Source: Drosophila pseudoobscura
Taxonomy: Eukaryota > Arthropoda > Insecta > Diptera > Drosophilidae
NCBI RefSeq assembly: GCF_009870125.1
Contig: NC_046681.1
Coordinates: 25,318,001 to 25,382,000 of the forward strand
DNA length: 64,000 bases
Direction: 5' to 3'
Shown: piece after piece, positions 24,475 through 37,500 of the stretch
Layout: each line of letters opens with the position of its first letter
Numbering within the stretch: the stretch's first letter is position 1
Position numbers and translations under genes: made by a program
Notes under the pieces: generated by a model
Seen by the model: only the letters and a program-made list of their open reading frames with translations
Told to the model about the DNA's origin: nothing
Database searches by the model: none

Positions 24475-27400
24475 TGCGGATCGATTTGATATCGCGGTTT
24501 AAGAAACAGAAATCAATCAGTGCCGGAAACGGAACGGAACGGCAGCCAGCACAGGAATCAGAGAAAGGGGAACTAATCTGCATACAAGATTTATGGAGAA
24601 GTCGTTAAAGATGCCAAATAAACCCATTTCCACCAAATTCTAGCAAACATTTAACAGCAGTCGAACTCCTGTAAATCGCAATAAATTCATTAATGCCATT
24701 TATGTACAATAAATTGAAAAAAAAAAATATTAGATACGTTTCCACTTTACCGCATTCTTTTGTACATAGTTTTTCCATTAGAAAATCCAAAAATAGCTTT
24801 TAAAATAAACACCTGTCAATTCCTTTCTTTAATTTCAATAAAATACCAAACAAAATTTATTTATATTTAGTAGTTTTTCTTAGCAACACAACTTCCCGAA
24901 TTCCTTTGGTCTTTCAACTGTGTCACGCTAAAATCTCTAGAGATTGTAAAGTGCTTTACTTTTAAAATGCCATAAATTTAGAAAGAAATCACTTTTGTGT
25001 TTATTTAGAGAGTTTTTCGATTATAAAAAGTTGATTCAATCAAATTTATAGATTGCATTTGTTCTATAATTGAAGGTTTCCTCAATATCAAAGTCTTACT
25101 TTTTTCCATCTCGCAATGAAATCTCTTGCTCGCTGACGTCACACCTTAAATTGCTAGAGAAACACTCTCTCACTCGCTCGCTCTCTCTGTGGCAATCGCA
25201 TGCAACAAGTTCCTTCACGTTGAAATATCCAAAATGTTCACAGGAAATCATCAAAAAGTGCAGCACGAAGTCGAAATCGAAAAAACAGTATTAGTCGCCA
25301 CTGCTCTGCTCTGCTCTGCTCTCTCTTTTCAGCTCTCTCCCACACAAACAGAGTTGGGGTGTCGCGTGCGTGTGTGTTTGTGTCTTGCTGCTCGCCCTCT
25401 GCTCTCCTGCTTTGAAACAGGGCATGTGCTCATTTAAGGTGAAGCGCTAATAGAAGGTGCTCTTGAACAGAGACCACACAGATAGTGAGAGTGTGATGGC
25501 TCGGAGGGAGTGAAAGAGTGTCTCGTACAATATTTAATTTGACTCAAGGAGTGGGGAATATCGCACCTTTTATTAACACACCTTGCTTTGAGTGGCGCTG
25601 CCCTCTGCTCTTGACTCTCTGCTGCTGGCGCTCGCTGCCCTCTGCTCTTGACTCTCTGCTGCTCTGTGAGCCTCGCGTCATTGCACTCGTTCGCTATTGT
25701 GGGGTGGGACAAGAGAGACAGCAACAGCCTTCGGCTCGACACACACACAAGCACACCATCGCACTTATTGCTTATTTACTTGGATGCCATGCCCCCCAAC
25801 CATCCGCCCAAATTGGGGTGTTGTTGCAAATGCGTGCGGGGTGGCAAACGGCATTAGGGGGTGGGAGAGGGGGAAAAACGAAAGCGCCGCCAGTCACCAC
25901 AAAATATTGGTGGTGGCTTTTGGGGTCTCTCCTTTGCACAGTGTGGAGCAGCCGCCCGATAATCTAATGACCACTTTTAATGCAATTAACACCCACTGTA
26001 CAAGTGGCAAGTGCAGTGCGAGGCATAACGGTTGCAGTAAACTGTGAATTTCGTGGGAATACTGCTACGTTTTGACCGCAGTGGAAAATCACACTCATGC
26101 ATGGGTTTTTCAGAATTTTCTTCCGGTTTATTTCTTTAATCAAATAATACCGATTCAACTTTAAACCTTCCAAAACCCATTATTATTTACAGCGTTTAGG
26201 GGGCACATTACATCTGTAAATAGAAATCTCCATGATTTCCAACGATTTCTTTGGTTCGACCTATGGAAGCTCGACTCTATTATTTTATTACAAAAATCAG
26301 CAAAGTGTAATCAGCCTTTGATCAGCCTTGAATGAATCAGACAATCACTCATTTCCATACACACTACTTCATGGTGTAACCAATTTCCATAGTCAATGCC
26401 TTCGTTACACTGTGACTGTGACTGTGACTCTGACTGTGACTGACGACGACGACCGCAAGAAAAACAAAGGCGGACGAAGTCGAGGGAGAAGAAGTAGTAG
26501 AAGACAATTCGACTGTTGACGCCGCCTCGGTTGAAAAGTCAAAGTCAAATGCAAGACATCATAAAAAAAAACAGCAAAAAAAACAAAGTACAACTGCGAA
26601 AACAACGAGAAACAATAATACCCTCGTAGCTGGAAAGGAAAACAAGTTTTCACTTTTATATTTTGTGAGTTACTCGGGTTGCGCGCCTCCTCCGATGGGG
26701 CTGGGGCTGGAGCTGGGGTTGGGGTTGGGGCTAGTGCTGGTGTTGCTGTTGCTGGTGGCATTCATTTCCAAACGCGATTCAATTGCATTTCGCTGTTGTT
26801 TCATGGTGGGTCTGTCGCTTGGGCGAAAACTGTGGCCATAATGATGAATTGCATAAGCCGGAATCGTAATTACAATCACTGACTACGAGTACAGGCGACT
26901 AATGTATGTACGTGTATCTTCCTCTCCCATGCCACACAGTTGTTGCTCATCCGCTTTTGGGCAGTAGATCAGGCTTTCCAGTGCACTCACTCTAGCTCTT
27001 ACGCGGCGGTCTCTCTACACTTTTCTTCTTAAGGTGTATTTATTTGAGTTTAAATTTTAATAGGAAAAGGCATTAGATATGCATTCAATACTCTCCCTAT
27101 CTCAAGTTACTCTCCACAAACACACCTTACCAGGAGCCGAAATACCGGGGGCCTCTCTCACTCTCTTCATTCAGGAGCCGCTCAAGCCTTGGGCTTATCA
27201 ACCTACCGAACCACTACACGGCACAAGCTCTACACAAAACATGACCATATATGGCGACAAACACTGCCACACACAACAAATGGCTATTTGCGGTCTCACA
27301 ACAAAAATGCGATGATTACGTATCAAGCACATGGCCGACAACGGCTGCCCCTCCTTATTCGCACTCCCCACGATACAATTATTTCACTCCCTCCCCCGCC

Positions 27401-28268
27401 TCACAAGGCAACAGTCAAAAAAAGAAGAAAAACTTTTCATTCATTCACTCGACGCCTGTTTTGACGGCGGCCTTTACATGCTCCCATTTTACTCTAGGGA
27501 AGAGAAAGGGTATTGTCAACTGTGGCATTGAGTTGGGTGTCTGGAAATCGGATTTTGATGGGATTATAATAGACAAAGAGATCTAGAAGGTGGTTTAATG
27601 ACATAGAGATCTAGGAGCATTCCTTATATTTTGTAGAGTGTTCTCTATGTCTTTTCCCAATTCTAGAACTTTTTATCCATATTTAACAAAGATATGCATT
27701 GCCTTGGAAGACCTTTTAAAGACCTTAATCCAAGTCATTCATAGAAGATTGTTTGGAGAACACTTGCACTGAACTTTTAATCTCAATCAACACGATAAGG
27801 TTTGGTAGGCTGGAATATGGGTTAAGTTTGATTGGGTTATCTTCCAGACTGCTCTATAGTGCTTCACATGTATTCCCGTAAATGTTAGGGTACATCTATT
27901 TAGACTTTTACCCATTTGGATTTACTTTTTGTTCTTGTTTCCATTGATTGCTCAGTTTTTTGTGTGGCCTTGCTATAGTTTTTTTTTTGCAAATCTAATC
28001 CAGAAATGGGAAGCAGAAACACCAGAAATGGGAATGAACGAATGCTTGTGTGCTCCAATGGCATTTACATATGTACATGTGCTTTGCTATGCTATGTAGT
28101 TGACCTAATCGTAATTTGAGCAAACAAAGCACTTAAGCAAATGGAAATACATTTACATTGTATGCATGCGCCTATTCGTATAAATAACAATTGCGATAAT
28201 ATAAAATGTTTTACAATTCCCATAGGGGAAATTTAAATCAATTTCATTGTCTAGTTCAAGTTATTATA

Positions 28269-28790
28269 GAAACATCTGTTGAATTGCTTTATGTTTTGTG
28301 GGATTTACAAATTACGCCTCCATTTCAGTCTTTTGATTAAAATTGTATTATGCGATAAATTTAATTCGAATAAATAAGTGTTCAAGAATAAGTTCAAGTT
28401 AACTTCAAAAAACAACTGTGAATCTTTAAATAGACTTAAGCTACAATTCCTTATTTCATTTGAATTCTTTTATAATAAAAACATCTGTTCAAAGTTGACT
28501 TTTAAACCTTCAAAATGTAAACGATTGTAGCTTTTTTGTTTTATTCTTGGATAAAAACATCTGGTAACTTTTGGGTTTTGTGGAATTGCACGTTACCCAA
28601 AAATTTTAATTTTATTTTAGATAAAATCAACTAATAGATGTACTTACAATTTGTACTTATAGCTAATAATAAATGGTATATTTTGAATCCAAGTTTGTCA
28701 TGAAAACATCTGTTCTCTAAGATCGCAAAATTATGCTAAACTATCAACTGATATTGCACTTTTTTTTGTGGAATAAATTTACATCAAAAA
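28269..28790 (+). repeat. Degenerate repeat with four AAACATCTG E-boxes
   Basis: AAACATCTGKT occurs with its CATCTG core at 28273, 28482, 28558 and 28707 (gaps 209, 76, 149, near multiples of 75). At least two copies continue into a shared TTTTGTGGRATT block (28294 and 28574), with a third such block at 28762. The pattern suggests an old tandem unit or an enhancer built from bHLH sites. Confidence 0.4.
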
Positions 28791-28799
28791 TGTTGAATT

Positions 28800-31700
28800 T
28801 TTAAATTTTCAGCTCCTTTTATGCATTAAATTCCCCCTCAATTTTTTGGGGAGTTCAAAGTATGAAAAAATTTCCCTCTGTACTTAAAAATTCATGTGCC
28901 AGAAGCTTTGGGGCTGGTCCATCAATCAAGCGGAGATTAATAGCCGGCAATCAGGTCTACCATTTTGGGGGACAGACTCCCCCACATTTGGTAACCATCC
29001 GGACACTTTATCAATCATTAACCAAGCCAACCCAAATGGCCAACAACCATGTGATATGCAGAGGACGGACTGGAGGTTAATAATCCGAAAAAAACACCAA
29101 TTGTACAGTAATTAGAAATTCATTGATAAAAATATACATAAGAATGGAAGAGATATGAGCTGATTGGGATACGAGTGGAGCGAAAGCCGAGTGAGTTAAT
29201 CGAAAGGGCTCGGTGATGCCTGGATGCCTGGCCATTCCAGACCAGGGCTCTTTCACTCGAACCAATACACTTGCATGGGGGCGAGTGAGAAAAACGAGCG
29301 AATGAGCATGCTAATCACGAACACGACGAAACAAGCACAACAAAACGAAAAGAACGGTGCACGTACATATACCGTACACTCGAATACAAACACACACAGA
29401 GAAGAAACTCGATTGGGGAACAACTGGACTGCGGTGCTCTGCTCTCCTCTCTCTGCTGCTGCTGCCTGCTGTTTTGCTTGCTGCCCTTTGCTTGGCGCCT
29501 GTTCAAATAAGTTTCAAATTTTGACAAATAAAACCATGGTTTTGTAATTTACGAGCGTTATTTTCATAATGATTGAGTGGCATGGTCAGGCCACCCAGTC
29601 AGGGTCGGGAGAGTTGAGTGGAGTTCACACGCGTCGCCGAGAAAAGGGAACAAGAGAGATGAGAACCAGACCAAAGGACCACTACACGACTACTGTGGTA
29701 CTTTTATACCCTTGCAGAGGAGGGTACTATTCTTTCTGACTAGATGTTTTTAGGCAGAAGTAAGAATAATCCAAGGAAATGTTGCCAATTCCAGTTTAAT
29801 ATCGATCCTTCGAGCAGATCTCTCAAAAAACTAAAATTTATACGAAATGCATTAGAAAGGGTATCAAATTCATCAAACCCCTAAATCTTTCATTCTTATT
29901 TATCCTTTGCTTCTTTTTCTCACTCAGGCGCAATAAAAACGGGATTATGTACGAGTATGTTGTATTTGTTTTGCGAGTATACAGAGAGATATGCGAAAGA
30001 GAGAGAAAGAGAGAGCAAAGTCGGGAGTAGGGAGCCCTTTTTGCTGCTGGTGTTGTTTGTTGTTGTTGGTAGGGGGTTGCTTCGGTTGCAGGCAGCAGGA
30101 TGGAGAGAGGGGAAAAGTATGCAGAAGCCAGAGATGCGAAGAGGGGCGTAAAAAGGATGCAGGCTTCAGAATGAAGAGAATGAAGGGTGCAGCAGCAGCC
30201 TGTCGAATAGCGAGGCGTGCCGACGGCTGCACATTGAACGGAGAAGGGGTAACGGGGAACGTCTCCTAAAGAAGCTGCAACAACGACGGGACACTGTCTA
30301 GACGTTTGATTACCGGGGCGCAGCAGAGAGTCGCAAGCAGCAGACGTTGCCCCGCACAGTGTGCCCCAAGCTGCCATTTAATCTGTGCAATGGGGATGGG
30401 GTCTCGCCCCTAATCATAATTGCCCGATTTCTTATACCATTTTATTGGTTTTTTTCGTGCTGGGCTTGGACTTGCGGACGTCTCATAAAGTGTTCTCTTA
30501 TCAGCTTTTACTTTCACATGCAGTGCACACGATGACGACATGGCGTGGTATATGGCAGATAATGGTATAAGTGTCAACACAGGCAGGCCAGACAATTAGG
30601 GAGGAAAATACTTTGTGGCATGGTTGAGTACTAAATGTGGCGACTATAGGGAATTCCTTGTTCAACCCGTTTTGGAACCTTTAAGGAATGGGAAACTTCA
30701 AAAATCTGGTTTGAAACAGGAAATCTCTTCTCACTCCGTTTAAGGATTGTTAGGATAATCTTTTTTCTGTTCTGCATTTTCAAGAAGTTTGGAATTATTA
30801 GATCAATCCGGTTTAAAGAAGAAAAGCCTATTAAGAAGCATTAGAAAATAAGAACAAATATATTTGAATATCGTTTTCAAGCACTTTGGCATCCTTTAAT
30901 AATTACATATTTCACGAAAAATGCTCAAACCTCATTATTCAGCATCATGCTTCTTGGTTTCTCAACAAACTGTGATCTTTCCATCCATCAGGTTTTTGCA
31001 GTTCCTAAGAAATAAAGATGCCTGGTTCAAGCCGGTTTCCAAAACAAAGTTCTGCCTAAAATCGCATTCCATTTCGCCACACACGATCAATTCTCAAGGT
31101 AATTCGATCAAGATCCCCGCCAGTCGCATAAACAGGAAAAAAAGGCACGTAATCTCGTTCGGGGTTGCTGGAAATCTCGGCCGTTTTCTACCTGACTTCA
31201 TTCGACATTTCTTCCAATTTCGTCACAGTGCATTAATCAGCATTGTGTTACCCCATTGTTTCGTTATTTTTTCCAAACACTATCCAATCCCATAAGTAAT
31301 GCCTGCTATTTCCTCATGGAAGTGCAGCTGATTATATGGGCCTTGGGAATTACTCAATTTTTGTGTGCAACACCAACCACTGTGCAGCATTTTCAGGAGC
31401 GCTGTCGCCAGTCAAGGACTCGGGATGTCGTCTGTGCACACTCAATTTTATATTTTTTTTACACTCTTTCTGCTTTGCCAAAGGTCAAAACGGCGCAAAT
31501 CAAAAGCCCTGAATAGGAGCCTTGACTTTTGCACTTTGCCAAATGTTTTTGCCCGGAGGCCATTGAATAAACGAACGGAACAGGGCGGGAATATGGAAGA
31601 AGCTTCAAATGTATGGACTTTCGGATAGAAGGATGGGGTGTACGGATAAATTGAAGTTCCGATAGATGGAAAAGTCGTACGGTTGAAGGGATAGACGGAC

Positions 31701-32360
31701 GTATGGGTGGAGAGACTAATAGCTGGAGGATAGGATAGGGTCCATAATTGAAAAACCATTGGAAAAACTCACCACAGAGCCCAAATGCTTCAAGTGTTTG
31801 GCTCCTCTCCGCCTCCCTTTTGTGCTCTGGTGGATAAAATAAATTGCGATGGGTGGAAGGGAGAGATACTCGAATGGAATTCCTGCGCTCTCTCTTGCTG
31901 ATGTTTTGATTTGTTTTCCCGTTTTTGTTGTGGCTGTTTGTCCTCTCAGCTGCTTTTGATGCTGTCCTTCTCCAACTTCCCGCTGTTTGTAGCTGTTTTT
32001 TTTTTCGCAGCTTCTGCTTCCAGATTCTGCTTTTTCTTTAACCTCGCTGCTCCAGGGCTCTGCTCAGTTTCTGCGTTTTTCTTCTTTTCAGGTTCTCCTT
32101 CTGCACAGCTTCTCTTCGTCTTTATTGCCTGTTGTTGGCTGTTGCTTTACCCTATTGGTCTTCTCTGTGTTTTTATGGTTTTTGTGTAATACTTCTCTCG
32201 CTTTTGGCGCGCAATATTTTCGTGTCTCCCTCTCACACGCTGTTCTGCTTGTTGTTGTTGTTGCAAATTCAATATTTTTCCAGCACACGCGAAACCGTTT
32301 TGTTTTCGTTGTTGTTGCAGTGATTGTTGTTTGTTGCTATTGCAATAATTTGCATTTCAC
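28800..32360. other. Non-coding block upstream of vari
   Basis: No gene supported. CTCTCTGCTGCTGCTGCCTG and TTGTTGTTG repeats are frequent. The 31.6-31.75 kb stretch is a decayed GGATAG/GGACGG microsatellite. It holds an INE-1-like copy at 29705. Confidence 0.35.
29705..29869 (+). mobile_element. INE-1/DINE-1-like repeat
   Basis: TATACCCTTGCAGAGGAGGG start, interior with TAGATGTTTTTAGGCAGAAG, and an AAAGGGTATCAAATTC end. Short and diverged. Confidence 0.5.
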
Positions 32361-32364
32361 GTTT

Positions 32365-32935
32365 CGCAGCATCGACGCCGACACGCACACACACAGAGAG
32401 AGACACAAAACAACAATCGGAGGAAGCTGTTGTTGTTGTTGGCGGGCGTCTTTTGCTTCCCCAAGATGCTGATGATGGAGCTTGCGAATATTTTTTTTGT
32501 TGATTTTTGTGACTTTTGATTTCTGTTGACGAAATCACAATTAAAACACGCAATATTTGAAACAATAAGAGAAATGTGTTTTTTTTTGGCCACAACGATT
32601 TGCCCGCGTGTTTTCAAAATTGTCGTCCACCTGTCTTGTCTAAACGTAAACAAACGACTGTGTACGCGTTTTAACGAGATTCGATTTTATTTGATAATAT
32701 TGTAAATAGTTTTTTTTTGGCTCAAATAGCGGTATAATTTGTGGCGTATCAACGGAATTTTCTGAAGTCAGAAAAAAATTCGAGGCGGTAGCAGAGCTTG
32801 AGAAACACGAGATTTATGTTCGTCTCCACAATATTTACATTCTGCTTTACAATTTTTTACATCGCGACTGCACGCCAACAGAGAGAGACACAAAAAACAA
32901 CAATGTTGATGTTGGCGGGCGTCCATTTCCATTTA
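32365..32935 (+). repeat. Pair of direct repeats about 490 bp apart
   Basis: The segments 32367-32455 and 32860-32928 share CATCG..C..CACGC, then ACAGAGAGAGACACAAAA, CAACAAT and GTTGGCGGGCGTC in the same order and orientation. A local duplication is the simplest explanation. Confidence 0.55.
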
Positions 32936-33019
32936 GCAACATGTTTGTGTACAGAATGAGACTCATTGTTGCAAGAGCGAAACTGCGGCGAATCGGGGAT
33001 TGCCTATATTTCAAGCATA

Positions 33020-33700
33020 TAGATGCCCACTTAGCTTTATCCCATAGATAAATGCATTTTTTACAAGATTGCATCTTTTAATTACCTTAATGTAATTTAT
33101 TTTGACTAAAATAAGGTTTTCAAGGAAATGTTGCCGCAACAGTGTGGCAACATTGTGTATGGAATGGGACTCATTGTTGCTCAAAAAAACGACCAATTCC
33201 TCCTATTCTTTGTTCCGTCGACTATTACCAGCTAAATAGAACATTTAGACATGCCCACTCAATTTTATACGATTGATGAATCAATTCTATACATGATTGG
33301 TCTATTCGAAATACTTGCATTTATTGGATTATAACATTGAAAATGAAATTAATAGATTGATGAAATTGACAAAAATACCATTTAGCACTAAAAAACACCA
33401 CATGGGAGCGTGGCGAAAACCAGTTTCTACAGTATGACCCTCAGAACAGCTCTGAAATATACGGTCTCATTTGAAAAATATACCGAGTGGTGCGCGCCAA
33501 ATCTAACTTTTTTGAATGTGAGCGACAATAATTTAAATGTTGTCAACCGGGCCTTTATCTATGCCCACACAATTTTATACGATTAATGAATCAATTTTTT
33601 ACACAATTGGTTAGTTTTTAGTCCTTGCTTTTATTGTATTTTGACTAAAACACGGTTTAAACAAAATGGTTCAACAAAAGAAACAGTCGCAATGTTGCTG
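33020..33700 (+). repeat. Three related units upstream of vari
   Basis: Units starting ATGCCCAC occur at about 33024, 33251 and 33561. The second and third share CAATTTTATACGATT.ATGAA and TCAATT...TACA.GATTGG/ACAATTGG; the first and third share the following TTATTTTGACTAAAA.A.GG block (33088 and 33636). ACTCATTGTTGC also recurs (32961, 33169). The second unit has a close relative at 44.37-44.66 kb. Confidence 0.55.
33220..33510 (+). repeat. Dispersed repeat with degenerate promoter motifs (copy near vari)
   Basis: Matches 44372-44660 in order: AGAACATTTAG.CATGCCCA, GATT.ATGAATCAATT, TATTGGATT...ATAACATTGA, TTAATA.ATTGATGAAAT, then AGT.TGACC, CGGTCTCATTT/CCGTCTCATTT and AAATATACCG. It lies about 1 kb upstream of the first vari coding exon, so it may act in vari transcription. 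Its motif-1-like site (CAGTATGACCC) is weaker than that of the Pomp copy. Confidence 0.55.
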
Positions 33701-34505
33701 GTATTTGAATTCATGATGCGTGTATATGCCTTTGTACACCCTATTTCATAAATTTTATATGAAGATAAAACGTAATTTATAATCTCTCAAATTGACATTC
33801 TTTAGACATATTCAAGTACATTATTAGTATCTTGTATATATTTATCTCGATCCTGATACCTACGGAGCCTGGGATGACAAACATTTCCGCAATTCTATAA
33901 TATCCTTTTCCCTAGGGTATAAATAGTGTTGCCGCAAAGCAAACATGCCAAAAAAGACTTCAAATTTAACCGACCTTATTATTTTTTGAATTATTTATTA
34001 ATTGTGTTAAGAAAAAAAGAAAAAGCTTAAAAGCTTTTTCGGAAAGTTAAAAGATACGAAAAGCAATTCAGCAAAGTTAACAGAGCACAAACGCTTACAA
34101 TCGAGCTTTTTTAACAGCAGCCAAAAAGCTATCTGCAAGTGCTGCATGTTAATGTTAAAATGTCTACAATCATTTTTCATTTGGGCGCTCGCTCTCTTGC
34201 CCAGCTGTCGGGTCGTAGTAACTTGGCTTTCAGAGTGGTTTCTTGAAGCAGATTGAAAGACAAACAATTTTCGACTTGTTGTTAGCGGATGCGTGGCGCC
34301 CAAACAATAACATCTAGTGACTATAAATGGAATAAGTTGTGTGCTGAAAAATATCTGCCGGAATGCCCCTGAAGAAGAACCTGTAATACACAATCGAATT
34401 CGAGTTCCTTAACCTTCGAATTGATTCATTTGTGGCCATTATTTTGGACTCGACTCTCCCCCCTTTCTCTCTGCCACTTCGTGTCTCTTCGTTGGTGGCT
34501 CCAGA

Positions 34506-37500
34506 ATGGTGCGCTGGAGTGCTCGGTCCCGTCGGGCGGCGCGTCAGGACAAGGTTGAACTTCTGGCCAGCAACAATAGGGTCAGTGCCGGCGAGAATGA
34601 TACATCCGATAACGGTAGGTCTAGCGGTACATTAAGCTGTCGAAACGATTGTCATTTACGATTGGTTTACGATTACGATTCTTAGCCGCGTTTCGGCACT
34701 CCACGGACCTCTCCGACCACGATGAGATCTTTCTGAAGGGCCTGCTGCTCAGCAATCCCAACACGCCCCACAAGGAGCTGATGGTAAGTGGACCAGAACA
34801 CGAATCACATTTATTTCTGACCCAGTTACACCCGTTTTCCAGTGAGCATCTGTTCAATAAGAAAATTGCGCATACGTTTCTTCTTTTTCCACACACACAT
34901 TTTTCCATTCAATTTCCACACCCATACACAGGCCCCCGTACAGGGGCAATCTTTGTTTACTTTATCGATGGCAATGCATGCTGATTTTCGGTCTAGATAT
35001 TATGTATGTTCTCTGTGTGTATGCGTGTGGTGTGCTGTGCTGTGCTTTCTTTATTACATCATTTTCCTTTGGGGGTATATCCATGGCTGATTGCTTTACC
35101 AAATCATTTATCCCCAACGAAGTGGACTCTTTATAACCCGCTAAAGGGTGAATGATATCCACCGTCGGGGCAACTCTGAGCTCTTCTATTTTATCCGCAT
35201 ATTCTTGGAGTATTTTTTGGCCCCACATTAACACCATCTTTGCTTTTCTTTTCACACTTATTTTCGCACTAAACTTGACCCCGTTGAGGCGGAAGATGAG
35301 TTTGAGCTAAACAGAATGGGGTCTTTATTAGATCTTTATTGTGATATAATGGACTTGCCTGAGCCCAACAAAAGTCATGCCTTCCAGTTTCGTAGTAAAA
35401 TCTGCGTAAAAATGGTAGCTTAATCAAATAGTAAATATTTGTGGATTGTTTATGCGGCAAACACGCGAATTGCCTGGGAAAAACAATAAAAGAAATGTTT
35501 TTCTAAGGATAAAACCGAAATGGGAATGCCCTATAAAGGCGTTGGATGCATGCAAGTTTTCCTATAGTTCCAGGACTATTGCGTGTCGAAGAATTTTTCT
35601 GTATATTGATAGAAGGATAAGTAGATATTCCCTTGAAAGATATTCAAAGATGTGGACCCAAGGTGTTCTCCCAAGAAATCTGTTTTTTCTGTATTGGGAA
35701 TCCAATTTTTAAAATCTGGATAATTGATTATTTTTTTCCATAATCCTTCGCCCTAAGATTACCTAATGCTTAAATGCGGTTTTTAATGGTATATATCATC
35801 TCCTTTAACCAAACCTATACTCGAATTCGCCATAACCTTAAACCAGCTTTAGGAAAACCCCAAACCACAAAAATAATCAAAAGCGACATCGCGTGACGCG
35901 GATAATTAGAATCCCACATTTTCCTAGGTGGAATAGTTTGTGGCTGTAGCTTTTGCTTTTGCGGTCTGTGGCAGTTGAGAAAGGCCAGTGAAAGTAATTA
36001 AAACCACAAGTCACGAGATAAGAAAATATGAAATGTCACTTACCCGAAAACCCAAACCAAATACTCCCCCTACCATCGCTGCTCTCTCAACACTCCTCGA
36101 GCACTCCCCTATTTTATGCAGATTACATAAAATACGGCACAAGTCGCGGAGTCAACTCTTTAATATCCAACGTCCCAAAGAAGCTTTGTATCTGTATTGG
36201 TTTGAAGGGAAAACCGGTTTGAAAACATATTTCAACGTAAATAACACATACCTGTGGTGGCTTTATGTTACCTGCTTCTTCCATACGGGGTACAACGATG
36301 CACAAAAAGCACAAACTTGTTGGCCTACTAATGCAGCTCGCTTGCTGAGAGAGATTCATAGATGGAGAGAGAGAGAGAGCGTAAAAGCTTAGCAGAGTGT
36401 GAGAATCTGTGAGATCTTCAGATAACTACGAAAGAGCAGAGCAGAAGAGCTTTAAAGTCATTGAAAGATACCCAGAATGGTATATTTGAGATTGAAATCA
36501 TTTTTAAAACCACGAATGCAGAAAGTTTACAGAGAAGTTCAGATCGTATCGCTACGCAGGTCTCTTCAGGGGTATATTGATTTAATGAAAATGTATAGCA
36601 TAAAATATATTCGTATTAAGCACAAGAGCAATCAAATATAAACTATATCCAAAAGAAAAGAATAGCACATTGGAGTACTTATTATAATTTTGGCAGTCAG
36701 TGAATCTTCTCATTAAAAAGTTTGTTTGCATAGCCCCTGCCTGTTGCACCTCTGATTATAGTTCTAATTAGTAAATATCTTAAAGTCGACCACATCGTTC
36801 GTTCTTACTCGTAAGTCACTGTTAAAGCTAACATTATACTTAAAACTGTTCTCAGAAAGATAGAAAGAGAGAGAACTAGAGAGATAGAGCGCTGCTCAAA
36901 GTCTCTGTTAAACAACAGTGTTAGTCTCTGCTAAGCGTACAGTTGTAACGTAAGCTAAGATAACATGAGCTTTACGCACACCATTAAACCGAAGCACACG
37001 GCAAGAGCGAGCTCTCGTTCCCGTTCTCTTGGATACTTGGATACTAGCGAGCGCTAGCCCTAGCTCTGTGCCGTACAAATGAAACTCATGTGAGTCAGAT
37101 ACTTTTAAGCAGTACTAAGGTGAGGTTGGATCCACAAAACACGCGCGCGCTACGGTCCGTTGGGGTTCCGGTTCGGGCTGGTTCGATTCAGTGAGCATTT
37201 GCTGAGCTAGTGTGTGTGTGTGTGTGAGCGTGGCTTAAACGGGGCGGCATATGCAACAGTTAGTTCGCTCTCTCTCTCTCTCTTTCTCTCTCTGTGAACG
37301 CGTCTTGACTTCATTTTATTTAAAATTTGTGCGTTTTAACCAAGAAAAAGGTGTTAATTCATCCAAGTTCCATCAACAGATCAATAATAAACAGTCGTTT
37401 AGTCGACTAAAATAGAAAAGTAGAGCAAATCGGATTGCTTTTGTTGTGTCCAAATTACTGCCTTGGAAACGAGAGCTTTTCTGTTAGCCAAGTTTACTTG

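Larger units (their letters stand above)
19421..28250. other. Large non-coding block
   Basis: AT-rich DNA with simple repeats: CCCCAGT runs at 21190-21225, CACACA at 24359-24371, CTCTGCT runs at 25290-25660, CTGTGACTGTGACTGTGACT at 26408-26445 and GGGGCTGGGG-type repeats at 26697-26755. It contains INE-1-like pieces at 20569 and 21417 and one candidate exon at 24433. Open frames here are low in complexity and are not called. Confidence 0.4.

Noticed and set aside
26405-26761. 118-codon minus-strand frame with Ala-Pro-Thr repeats
   Set aside because: It is the translation of CTGTGACTGTGACT and GGGGCTGGGG microsatellites; open in several frames for that reason.
29838-30377. 179-codon minus-strand frame
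   Set aside because: Long only because of CT/GA and TGTTGTTG simple repeats; several frames are open on both strands and composition is not protein-like.
31448-31759. 103-codon minus-strand frame rich in Ser/Tyr/Pro
   Set aside because: It covers a decayed GGATAG/GGACGG repeat; nothing supports translation.
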